Source: Temnothorax longispinosus (Eukaryota; Arthropoda; Insecta; Hymenoptera; Formicidae). Taken from it: a stretch of 64,000 nucleotides of DNA. A model generated the notes under the pieces. It did no database searches, was not told the origin of the DNA, and saw only the letters and a program-made list of their open reading frames with translations. The DNA lies in assembly GCF_030848805.1 (NCBI RefSeq), contig NC_092366.1, positions 5,165,724 to 5,229,723 of the forward strand. Direction: 5' to 3'. How positions within the stretch are numbered: the stretch's first letter is position 1; each line of letters opens with the position of its first letter. Shown here piece by piece: positions 49,005-59,891 of this stretch. Made by a program: the position numbers and the translations under genes.

Positions 49005-51508
49005 ATGCCTCTGTTTGGAAAGTCCCAGAAGAGTCCGGCGGAGGTGGTGAAGGCTCTCAAGGAGGCGGTAAACGCGTTGGAGCGCGGCGACAAGAAGGTA
49101 GAGAAGGTACGTTGTTGCGGATACGCGGTCGGTTTCTACGATGAAATACATCCCCTTTCAGGCGCAAGAAGATGTGAGCAAGAATCTTGTGCACATCAAA
49201 AACATGCTGTACGGCACGGCCGAGACAGAGCCGCAGGCAGACATCGTGGTGGCGCAATTGGCCCAGGAATTGTACAACAGCAATCTGCTGCTCCTGCTTG
49301 TGCAAAATTTGAGTCGCATCGACTTCGAGGTACGCCCTCAATATACATGAAACGATCCGAACGAATCGTACGAATATTTTTTGTGGCTAAGAGACAAATG
49401 TATGTATGTGAAATTATTACTTAATATTTATTAGAACCCCGCGGCATTAGAGTGCTCGCCTAGGATGTAAGAGAAGAGTTCTAGCTTTAAAGCGATGTAT
49501 ATTTAATATTATCCAAATTGTTTTAACGTCTTACATAATATTTAATGATTAACAGCTTTATTTGGAGCGAATCGTTGACAATTTGTTGAATTTAATCTTT
49601 CTGTTCCTAATTAAGGGAAAGAAGGATGTCGCACAGGTCTTCAATAACATTCTGCGGAGGCAGATCGGAACTAGATCGCCCACCGTAGAATACATATGTA
49701 CCAAACCTGAAATTCTTTTTACACTTATGTCTGGGTGAGCCTCTTTCTCCTTTGTGCGATGTTATGCGGGATAATAGAAATATGTATTATTGGGGATGTG
49801 CACCTCGTCTTGCAGTTACGAACATCAAGACATCGCACTCAACTGTGGCACAATGTTGCGAGAATGCGCGAGATACGAAGCTCTGGCCAAGATCATGATC
49901 TACTCGGATGACTTTTACAACTTCTTCAGATATGTCGAGGTCTCCACGTTCGATATCGCGTCTGACGCTTTCTCTACGTTTAAAGTACGTCATGCTCTAT
50001 ATACAATACGAATATAAGAAGCATGTAAAATATTTTTTTTTATTTATTTATAGATATTATTTACGATTAATTTATTAAAAAGATTTAAATATCCGCGAAA
50101 GAAGTTGCTATTATTAATTATCTATTTACTAATCGTTACTATTATTAATATCGTTAATATTGAAATTAATGTTGTTCATTATAATCAAGCGACACATAAT
50201 TTTTATTATTAATATCGATAATATTGAAATTAATGTTGTCCATTATAATCAAGCGATTTATAATTTTGTCCAGGAATTACTTACGAGGCACAAAATACTC
50301 AGCGCCGAATTCTTAGAGATACATTATGATAAAGTTTTCTCGCACTATCAGAGGTTACTCAATTCAGAAAACTATGTAACACGACGACAGAGTTTAAAAC
50401 TGCTGGGCGAGCTATTGCTCGATAGACACAATTTTACAGTAAGTATCTCATTTTGCACGAGTGTGATATCTTTATAATTTATAAAGCCAAAGGGAGATTC
50501 TTTAAATGTATCACCAAGTCAAATCATTTCTGCGTTACGCACGTAAGCGTAAGCGTCACTGGAAATAGCGCCCGAATAATATACTATGTTTCTGTTTCAT
50601 AAATAACATAAACAGCACATTTCTAGAAAAAAGAGGATATATTTTGCCGGCATAAGTCCCTCAATTATAAACAGTCAATATATAAAATATTCATATACAA
50701 AGAAATTGTTAGAAATACAGCAACAATTTATGTGAACAAAAATTTTTAAGATATATGATTTGCACTTATACTATTTTGTCAAAAGTATTGTTAGTAGAAT
50801 AATTGGTCAAGTTGCTTAATCCATCGACGATTAGAAATACATTGCAACATAATAAAAATTAATAGCGATACAATAGTGGAACATTCTTGATAACTTAATG
50901 ACTCGAAATCTTAGTGCCCCTTTCGTTACATTCGTACTGTTGGCAAGTGGTAGCAACCCCTACCATTGGAATTGGTTCTCATGTTAAAACTGTTATGTTG
51001 CAGGTTATGACACGATATATATCAAATCCAGATAATTTGAAATTAATGATGAACATGCTGAAGGAGAAATCTCGTAATATACAGTTTGAGGCTTTCCACG
51101 TTTTCAAGGTACGGCAGCACTCGATATAAATAAATTTGAATCTTTAACTCGTAAGTTTGGGTTACTATTAAATTCCTGTATCTTTGAGATTCTCAATACT
51201 TGATCGCATCACAGCACAAGATTCGTCTCTTCTCTTTAAATAATCGTTCCAATAGACGCGTAAGAAACGATCCCATCGAGAAGGAATGTAGGATTAACTG
51301 TACGGTCCCTTCCGATTGTGTCCAGGTATTTGTGGCGAATCCCAACAAACCAAAACCCATTCTGGACATATTGCTCCGCAATCAGGAGAAGCTGATCGAG
51401 TTCCTGACGCGCTTCCACACGGATCGTTCCGAGGACGAGCAGTTCAACGACGAGAAGGCGTATCTGATTAAGCAGATCAAAGAACTTAAGTCTGTACATG
51501 ATAATTAA
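49005..51508 (+). CDS. Mo25: Mo25/CAB39 scaffold protein
   Basis: Seven exons, 49005-49106, 49162-49329, 49616-49734, 49816-49984, 50274-50438, 51004-51108 and 51326-51508, join in phase to 336 aa, as in the family. The protein is made of helical (armadillo-like) repeats. Family blocks are MPLFGKSQKSPAEVVK, NLVHIKNMLYGT, GKKDVAQVFNNILRRQIGTR, YICTKPEILFTLMSGYE, ALNCGTMLRECARYE, KLLGELLLDRHNFTVMTRYI, NIQFEAFHVFKVFVANPNKP and the end DEKAYLIKQIKEL. Mo25 binds the C-terminus of the pseudokinase STRAD and activates LKB1, and also stimulates Ste20-family kinases. Intron 4 ends in a duplicated AT-rich unit (50141-50268). Confidence 0.97.
50141..50268. repeat. Two-copy 64-bp tandem repeat in Mo25 intron 4
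   Basis: The unit beginning ATTATTAATATCG at 50141 repeats at 50205 with a few substitutions (shared TTGAAATTAATGTTGT and CATTATAATCAAGCGA). The second copy ends five bases before exon 5, so it forms the branch-point and acceptor region. Confidence 0.8.
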
Positions 51509-52166
51509 GTCAAGGAAAATACAATTATTGCTACCGCTACGACTAACTACCACTACAATCATTATTATTAGAGTCTACTGCAGCTGTTGCTAATTACGGT
51601 TTTATCACTATTATATAGTTATAATTTATCATCATCACTGTCATATTGTCACCATTATTACGATCATCATCATTACCATTGTCATCATCATCCCGGCATT
51701 ATTATTATTATTATTAATTTTATTTGTGAGTAAATAATTCACTGTAAATAAAAATTACATTTATATCTTATTGTACTATACGCAGATCGAGTTGTCATCG
51801 TTGCCAGCGTTCTGCCACGTTTTTAGGAATGAGTCGGTTATTAAAGCAGAATGAAAACCTTTATTGTCTTTGATTTTTGCGGCTTTAGTCGCGAAATTGT
51901 CAGCTCTTCATTTTATTTCATCGTATTTAAGAACTGTTGCAGATATGTATTATAAAAAAATGGACATTATTTCCAAGCATTTATTTCTATAGTTTCTCGT
52001 GTTTTTAGATTATCTCTTTAAAAGTTTAGATTTATAGTTTAACATTCTTATATATATTTACGATTTGACTCTAATAAGGATCGGTCAATAATTCAGAATA
52101 ATATTATACAAACAGAATTTTTTTAATTTAACGAATATATATAAATTTTTTTTACCAACCTTAACA
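51509..52166. other. Convergent 3' interval Mo25 / Asp
   Basis: This 658-bp interval between stop codons contains the 3' UTRs, an ATC/ATT trinucleotide-rich stretch (about 51625-51715) and AATAAA near 51746. No gene was seen. Confidence 0.6.
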
Positions 52167-55100
52167 TTACGTGCGTGTTCTTTTAACAATAGCTGCAACG
52201 GCAAAACTTATGTCGGTGAATAAGCGCGGTTTCTGCACGTTATTTCGGTCAGGTTCACAATTGGGATACAATTTCTCCAAGTCCTTTAATTTTTGCAATC
52301 TTGCCACTACGGTCTCCTTCAGGACTTTTTGTTGAATATTTTTCATCAGCCAATTTATTTGCGGACACGTTGCTAAAGCCTGAAAACATTGAAGAAAAAA
52401 TGCATACAAACAGGAAGAAGTTAAAAAATATCTAGGGATGAAAAATTAAGAACAAAAATATTTATAGTACACAAGATGATAATTGCTATAAAAGTTAAAA
52501 AAATTCTTAGCGTTATTTAGCAAGCTGTACCTTCGAGTAATCTTCATCCTGGCTAAGCAGCCATATTAAAGTGGCGCAATGCAGAAATACCTCCTTGTCT
52601 TTCAATGACGTGCTCAGAAGCTTCACTAACGCCAATGCATACTCTTTCTAATCGACACGAAATATTTTCTTTGTATTGATCATAACATCAGAAGGAAGTA
52701 AAATTATTGACTTTTTATAAATCTACCTTGAGAACGTATTTTCTTGTGTAGGAATACTTCGTTAGGGTAATCAGAATGCTGCACGCTCGCAGGCAGACCT
52801 TCATCCACGGTAGTGATCTGTTGTTCTGCGCTATCGTATTGTAAATGTCATTGGCCAGATTCAGCTCGCAGAGAATGACGCAAACGGTCGGTGACAATAT
52901 CGTTATAGTATCTGTGTGTGGTGAGCATAAATTACTTATTATTTGTATCGTAAAAAGAGAACGCCAGAAAATGATCCGTTACTTAAGAAAACAATACAAC
53001 GTAAGAGAGAGTTATGAAGACAAAATTTTAACTCTTCCTTACGCCTCTTGAAAATATCACTGTCGCTAAGAACAATTAATCATGCAGTATTATTCAAGTG
53101 AAAATCATCTACCTAAGCTATTCAAGCAGGTGAGCAGTATCCCGACGCTGTTGCAGCTGCGCAACACGCTGATCATCTCTTGCCAGTAGTCGCTGCCCGG
53201 GAGCGCGAGTTTCGTGGTAACGTCCTGATCTCCCTGGATAGCTTCTCCGCATTCGTCTCGGATTTTCGTGGCGATCAAAGCAACCTCGTCTTGTCGCCGG
53301 CACCGCTCTTCGCGCTCCATTCTCTTCCGCCTGTAACGGCGCTGTATCGTGATCGCTGCCTGGCGCAGAGACAGATAACGCAGCCTCTCTCGTCTACTAG
53401 CAACATAGGCTCGCCAATAGATCTGAATGATCAACGCAGCATACTTGCTGGTCTCGTATCTTCGCGTTGCGATTCTCATTCTGTAATACGACTGAATGAC
53501 TATCGCGGCCTGGCGCGAAGCGACGAATCGTTTTCTCGCCGTTAAAGCTCTCCAGCGTGTCTGTACGACAACGGCCGCGCGAGTCAGCTGATATTCCCTC
53601 CTCGTGGCACGAGCGGCTTTCTTCACACGCCACCTTCTTTGCATCCTCAACACGCAGGTCTTGCACCGTTGGTACTCGTTCCTCGTTCTGACCATTCGCC
53701 ACCAGGATTGCAGAGTGACGCACGCCCTTTTCTTCGTCAAATATCGCTGACGGTCCACGCGAGCCAGGGCACGCCGACGCCAGTGGGTCTGCAAAAGAAC
53801 GGCGCTCTTGCGGAGCCGCAGGTATCTTCTCCGTTCCTCACGGGCTACCGTAACGTTGCGCCACCAATTCTGTATCCGTATCGTGGCGCATCTCATCTCC
53901 AAGTAACGTCGTCGGACAGCCCTCGCTGAATTGGCACTACGGTACCACGATTGTATCAGCAAAGCTGCTCGCCGCTGCTTCAAGTAATCCCTCCTGATCG
54001 TTCTCGCCCGCCAATTCTTCTGTATAATACATGCCGCTCGCCGCTGCTTCAAGTAATCCCTCCTGATCGTTTTCGCCCGCCAATTCTTCTGTATAATACA
54101 TGCCGCTCGCCGCTGCTTCAAGTAATCCCTCCTGATCGTTCTCGCCCGCCAATTCTTCTGTATAATACACGCCGCTTCCCGCAGTTGCAGAAATTCCAGG
54201 CGTTGACGTTTCATAAGTTCGATTCCGCGCCACCAACGTTGCAATTTCAAGCAGCAAGACCTCCGAAGTCTATATCTGCGCGAGCACGTCGCGGCTCTCC
54301 ACCACGCTTGTATCTTCAAACAGGCGACTTCTTGCTTGCGCGCTCGGTACGTTCTCCACGTTCTCTGAATGAGAACAGCACTCTCCTGATACTGGAGGAA
54401 CTTACGTCTGTCGATCACGCTTATCCACCATCTCTCGATACTACGCGCGGCAGCTCTCGTCAGCAGGAAATCATTGCGCGCTTTTCGCACCAACAAATGT
54501 TGCCTCCACCAAGCCTGAATGATACAAGCGTTCTCTCTGGTGTGGAGGAAGCATTCGCGCTGTTCCCGCATGGCTTTTACAGATCTCCACCAGGTCTGCA
54601 TTCTCACGGCGGCATCTTTACGCGCGAAATACTCAGAACGTTGTAATTTCATCGCGCGCGTTGCTCTCCAACGGTTCTGAATCGTCAACGCAGCATTTCT
54701 CAGGTCGCGATACCAACTTCGTTGCGCTCGCATCAGCAACGTAGCTCTCCATCTCTTCTGCAACGTGACCACCGCTTTGTGCCTCTTTCTTTGCTCTCGC
54801 AACTTCTTCGTGTTTCCTCGTACCTGCCTCCACCACCTCTGAAGCTGTATCGCGGCTGTTCGAATGCGCAAGTATCTTTTGCGTTCCTCAAGATTACAGT
54901 CAATTTCGATCACGGGCGAGGACAGCGCTATTTTGCGCTTCCACATGCGTTGGATTATTATCGCGGCGAGATTTCTACGTTCGCGCAAGAAGTTCCTCAC
55001 ATAAATGTACCAGAGTTGCGCCCGCCACCATTTCTGAATCACGCGTGCCGCCCGATCGAACCGCGGCGCCTGGTATCTGTGGATAATCTGCCAGAGAAAC

Positions 55101-58100
55101 GACAGAGTCTTCTCGCAGTGGCCATCGGCAATGCTCTTCGCGTCTATGTTGCCTTCAAGAACGTAGCCAGCCTGGCGCAAAGCACTCAATGCCAGATCCA
55201 CGTTGTGCACCTTCTGTAGACGCGATATCGCCGGTACCCGGCAACGTTGGGTCAATCCTCGGGCACCGGTGATGAGCTCCATCGCGCGACACAGTCGCAC
55301 GCCGTCACGTAAATCGTGCCGTATATTCACCACCGCGTAATCGTACTCCTCGATGTAAGTCTGCCGATAAGTGAGCACGTAGTCATGGCCGCGCAGCAGT
55401 CTGGTCACGTCGCCGATGCCGCTTAGGAGCTCGCGCGAGAAACTCAGCAAGATCTCGCGGCTCTCCTTATATTGGGCGCGTTTGTGAAACAGACACGGAT
55501 CGTGGCCGATCAGTTTATGCTGCTTAGCGTAGTCCAGAAAATATACGAGAAACAGAAATTTTCTCAGAATAAACTGATTCAGCTGCGTGACGAACTTTTG
55601 GCTCGGGTCAGTTTTATGGTAGCCGGGCATTTTCATCAGTCGTGGATCCGAAAAGAATCTCGTTAATAAGAAGCGAGTCAGGCCAACGATGTCGTTGTTC
55701 GAGCGTAGCGAAATACTCTCGCTGTATACAGTTTCCAAGCCGATACGTAGCCATAGAGGATTGTAACTCAGGAATAAGCTCAATATGAGCTTCTGCAAGC
55801 CTGTAATAAAGTCATTCGATTTAGAACATTATAATGCATGCATTAGATTTATCAATTACAGAAAGCTAAAGCTTTGATCATAAAGAAAATAAGGATTGGA
55901 AAAATGAGGATTGGATAGTTTATAATTTTAAGAATATACGAGCGTATAAAGAAAAAACTTTCAACGCACCGATATCACGATGAAGATTACGATCCGATCT
56001 AATACACAAAGTTCCCTTGACGATGAACAGGTTGGTGCGTGAAAGTACTTGCGTGACTTCGTCGCGTTTGAACATAGCACTTGCAGCTTTTCGTAATGTA
56101 TTTAATCTCGTATTCGTGTGATACCTGAAAAAAATTACCAATTAAAATAATTGCCGTTGGCTGGCGATTGTGTAAGATTAACTTTATGTAATTTTTAGAG
56201 GAACAGACTTTTCTATTAAATATTAATTATTGACATAATGCGCACCTAGCTGATACAGCCTCCTTGGTTTCTGCCAATACAGTATTCTTCTGCGCTTTAC
56301 ACGTTTGCCACACCTTGCCGATGTCCGCCACGGCAGTTTCAATGTCAACGGACAAGTCCTCCGGCGAAGATAGCAGAGCATTCAACCACTTTGTGAACGC
56401 TAACTCTTGCTGCAGCAGCCATGGCTGGTCAAAATGCACTATACTGTTGCAATAAGATGATCAATGTGTTAAAATTATCAGAATCAACTTTTCATTCTTT
56501 AAATTCAATAAAAAAATTTGTATCAACGGAAATATTCTTTCGCAAGTCAATTTACGAATATAAAAAATTAAAAATATCTATAGAAACGATGTTGGAGAAC
56601 AAAAAGTTATACAAAAAATATAAATTATGGGATTTTCGATTTATATACAATATTAACGTAAAATGTTCTCTCTGTGTGAATTACAGAGAGCTCAGCTAAC
56701 TTTTTGAGAAATGGATCCTCCGTCGTGGATGGTGCAAAAGGATCCAATTCACATGTGCCATAGATAAAGTATTCCTCTTTGTTGCGCATTTTGAAACTCG
56801 AATCTCTGATGGACGACGAACTATGCCACTTGGTACTTAGCAAGGTACTGAGGGACAACTTGTTTATCTTGATCGCTGGTATATTCTTCGTATTCCTCTC
56901 TGTAATTATAACGTACAAATTAGAATTGATATTATTAAAAATATAATATTTTTTAAGGCAGAGCTCACTTGCAGCAGACACGCTTAGCTGTAGCTTCTTT
57001 TTGTTTCCAGCGTCACACGAGGTATTGTTCTTTGTAACTCTGCCGGTTTTCGCGCTGCTCAGCTTCGATATTGACATAGATACCATCTTGGAGTGGAAAT
57101 GCTTCCTCGGTGGAGAAATCTCGATGTACACATCCCCCGTCTTTTTGGCTGCTTCGACATTCCTAGGTATGACTTCAAAACTGAAGTATTCGCAATTGGT
57201 TGTTTGGCTACTTGGATTTATGTCCACCGTCAAATGCTTCGCGCATTCATTAGGATCTTTCGATATAATTCGGTGTTGAAATTGAATCGGCGACGACGAA
57301 ATTAAATTCTTGATATCGTTCACGAGGGTGCACCCCTCGGGCTTGATCGGCGACAAGTTGTGCAAGCCTACTGGCTGTAATGCAGGTGCTTCATCGGCGG
57401 GAGTCTTCGTATCGTAAATTGCGGACGTCTCAAAGAATTGACCGCGACTGATATTGAACGTTCTGTGTTTATCTACAGTCTGCAAAGACGGTGAGTCCGT
57501 CGACTCCCTTCTCACCGGTTCGGGAGAACTCGAAATTACATCCGCAGACGTGAATGTAAATTTATTCAAAAGTATGGAAAAATCGGACCGGGCCTTGTCT
57601 TTGTCACACTCCTTATTTCCATCAACTTCCTCATTGTGCTCGTACAGTACACCGCAAGGTCCATCTTCTTTAATATATGTGGCTCTGCGTATATCTTGCG
57701 GTCCATTCGAAGGAAGCAAGACTTGCTGCAGAACACTACCGTCGATCCACACATTTGTATTTTGCTCACACAAGATGTTTTCCAGTTTATCATGCCCATT
57801 GCGATACGTTCCGTCGATTCCATCGTCCTTTGCCAGCGACGTACAAGTCTTCACCTCATTATTTCTATTTAAGATATTTTCCTTATCCAAATTGTTCTCA
57901 TATTTAGATTCACATCGTTTTACTTGCGCACCAAGATTGTCAACCAGAGACTGACTCATAGCGGGAACTTTCAGCATGTTATTTCGATGAAATTGTTTGT
58001 TTACCGTTGATGTAGAGAGACTTGACGAGTTTGACAATGAAAAAGTCGGTTTTAGCCTCCTTCTTACTTTGTTGCCTTTCTTATCGCCCTTAGCAGTCGT

Positions 58101-58702
58101 TGCTATAATAATGTCATATTTAATTCGTCTGCTGTCAGTTAGTTGCAATACATCTCGCCAGCATCCAGCTTCTTTGGGAGACCACTTGATGTATATCGTA
58201 CCATTACCGTTCCCTTGAATCTCTAGTTCGGACACGCTCAGGCCAATCTGACGCTCCGTAGACGGCAACTTTGTTACAAAAACCTAAAAAATATTATTAA
58301 ACGAAGTAAGTTAAATGAAAAGTCAAATAAGGTGAGTATTTAAAAAACATTCTTTTACACAATCATACGTATGTGAGGCTGCGTTCCGATATTCACTCTC
58401 AGTACTGAAAATCTATAGTGTACGTTACGTAAACTATAGATTTTCAGTACTCACAGTGAATATCGGAACACAGCCTGAGACAGGATTCCACACAAAGAAT
58501 CAAGATATTTAATTTGAAAGATTTCTCGTACGTTTAACGTCTTGTCGCCAACGTTTCTCACATCCAAGTGACATTCTATATTGGTGTTTATCTTAGTCTC
58601 CAGTTCGATCCTCGTTGCTGGCTGAAATGGGGCAAGAAGCATGCTGTAACGAAGCTTGCCTTCCGGTTTTCCAGCTTCGGGCGCGGCATTGGATGGGTCC
58701 AT
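52167..58702 (-). CDS. asp: Abnormal spindle (Asp/ASPM) microtubule-minus-end protein
   Basis: Nine exons, 58702-58532, 58283-56969, 56899-56701, 56443-56246, 56124-55970, 55800-53113, 52911-52727, 52647-52531 and 52379-52167, join in phase to about 1746 aa. The N-terminal ASH domain (LAPFQPATRIELETKINTNI; GTIYIKWSPKEAGCWRDVLQ) is followed by a long Ser-rich linker, the Asp helical region (FTKWLNALLSSPEDLSVDIE), calponin-homology sequence (DYAVVNIRHDLRDGVRLCRA; RLQKVHNVDLALSALRQAG) near residues 830-925, about 23 IQ-type motifs (x-I-Q-x-x-W-R) at about 935-1530, and a conserved C-terminal helical domain. Asp focuses spindle poles and binds calmodulin. Three adjacent IQ units are almost identical at DNA level (53971-54177). 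The exon 3 donor (GTTAGC) was chosen because it alone gives the right phase. Intron 2 is only 69 bp and stays open in frame. Confidence 0.93.
53971..54177 (-). repeat. Three 69-bp tandem units within the Asp IQ region
   Basis: The unit starting GCCGCTGCTTCAAGTAATCC begins at 53971, 54040 and 54109, exactly 69 bp apart, and copies differ at only a few bases. Each encodes the 23-residue period IIQKNWRARTIRRDYLKQRR plus AAC (Lys for Arg in one copy). The other IQ units in the protein differ much more, so this is a recent in-frame expansion. Confidence 0.92.
58374..58479. mobile_element. About 105-bp palindromic MITE in Asp intron 1
   Basis: GAGGCTGCGTTCCGATATTC at 58374 is mirrored by GAATATCGGAACACAGCCTG ending near 58477. 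The inner arms TACTGAAAATCTATAG and CTATAGATTTTCAGTA meet around a short loop. No ORF is present. It occupies over a third of the 248-bp intron. Confidence 0.85.
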
Positions 58703-59891
58703 CCCGTATAAATTTCTCGATAAACTGTAATTCAGATATCAAAACCTGGTGAGCTCTGTTTCGCTGTACGACGGAGTTGAAATATGTGACAGACTTAACG
58801 AAAGGCGCATCGTCAATTTTATCACAGTTTCTTACGTCGTAAATTGCACGTTTTCAGCTTAGGCACTCACCGCTCTCTCGAGTTAAATCCACGCATAGAA
58901 AACGACGACCTATCAACAAACACACCTATCTATCAACAGTAACGGACATCGTCGATTTAATTTGAACGAGCACCATGCTTTTTAGGTCTTCGCACAAACA
59001 GGGCTGTCAACCTAACCTTCGTGCGGTCTGGCCAAAAATGGAATCGACTTGATTGGCTACGAAAACGTCCCGTTGCGCGATTGACCGCAGCGTCCGCAGC
59101 CACTCACAGCCCCCGATCTGGAGTTTTTCCGCTGAATCAGCCAATCGGATATTTTTATTTTAAATCGGCCAATCGACGACGCGTCCACTGGTTTTTAATA
59201 TCTAGGGACCTATTACGTAAATCTTGGAACATATTTACTAGATTTCGACCAACGAAATCGCCAGGAACTCTAGCGAATTTTCTCAATTTTCGCATTTTCA
59301 TCTCGTTTGAAGATACTAGATAATAGGCTCCCCGATTGGCCGGTCCTTACCGATCAGTGGTACACACATACAATTGCAGTACATTGTTCACTGTCGTTTC
59401 ACTTCGAAGTCTTCGAACTCCGTGTTTATGTTAAACAATTTGGTGTTGGTGTGTACCGCGAGCGACTTGGGGCTCGAGCTCGATTCGAGGCGAGTGCGGC
59501 GAATAATTCCGCCAGTACAGGAGTCCCCGGTCGTGTTTTATTATTAATAGAAATATTCGGCGACGATTCGCTCGTCCAATGTGTCGGTCACGGCGGTGAA
59601 ACCCGAGGCCGACGAACGACGACGACGACGACGACGACGAGGACGAGGACAATCCGTAAGTACTGTGTGCAGCATGCGATTTCTCTCATCGTTTACGCAT
59701 TTCTCGCGCTTCGTTCCATTATCCGTGTCGTACCTTGGATTTACCCAGTTCCTCCACGATTTACGGCTCTTCTACGGGTCCTAAAGCACCAGGAGTCGAG
59801 CACCGCGAGGTCTCGTGTGAGGAGCCGTTGACAACGGCTGCGCTCTACGGCGGGGAACCTCGATCGCGGTTTAGCTTCGCACCGTCGTACG
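58703..59891. promoter_or_regulatory. Divergent promoter interval Asp / PP4c
   Basis: This 1.2-kb region between outward-pointing genes holds CCTAACCT at 59011-59018 and a (GAC)n run at about 59617-59645, followed by AATCCGTAAGTAC that could end an untranslated PP4c exon near 59655. Coding potential is not supported. Confidence 0.45.

Noticed and set aside
53951..54646. Plus-strand open frame through the Asp IQ repeats
   Set aside because: Repetitive Pro/Ser/Arg product that mirrors the 69-bp units on the opposite strand of Asp.
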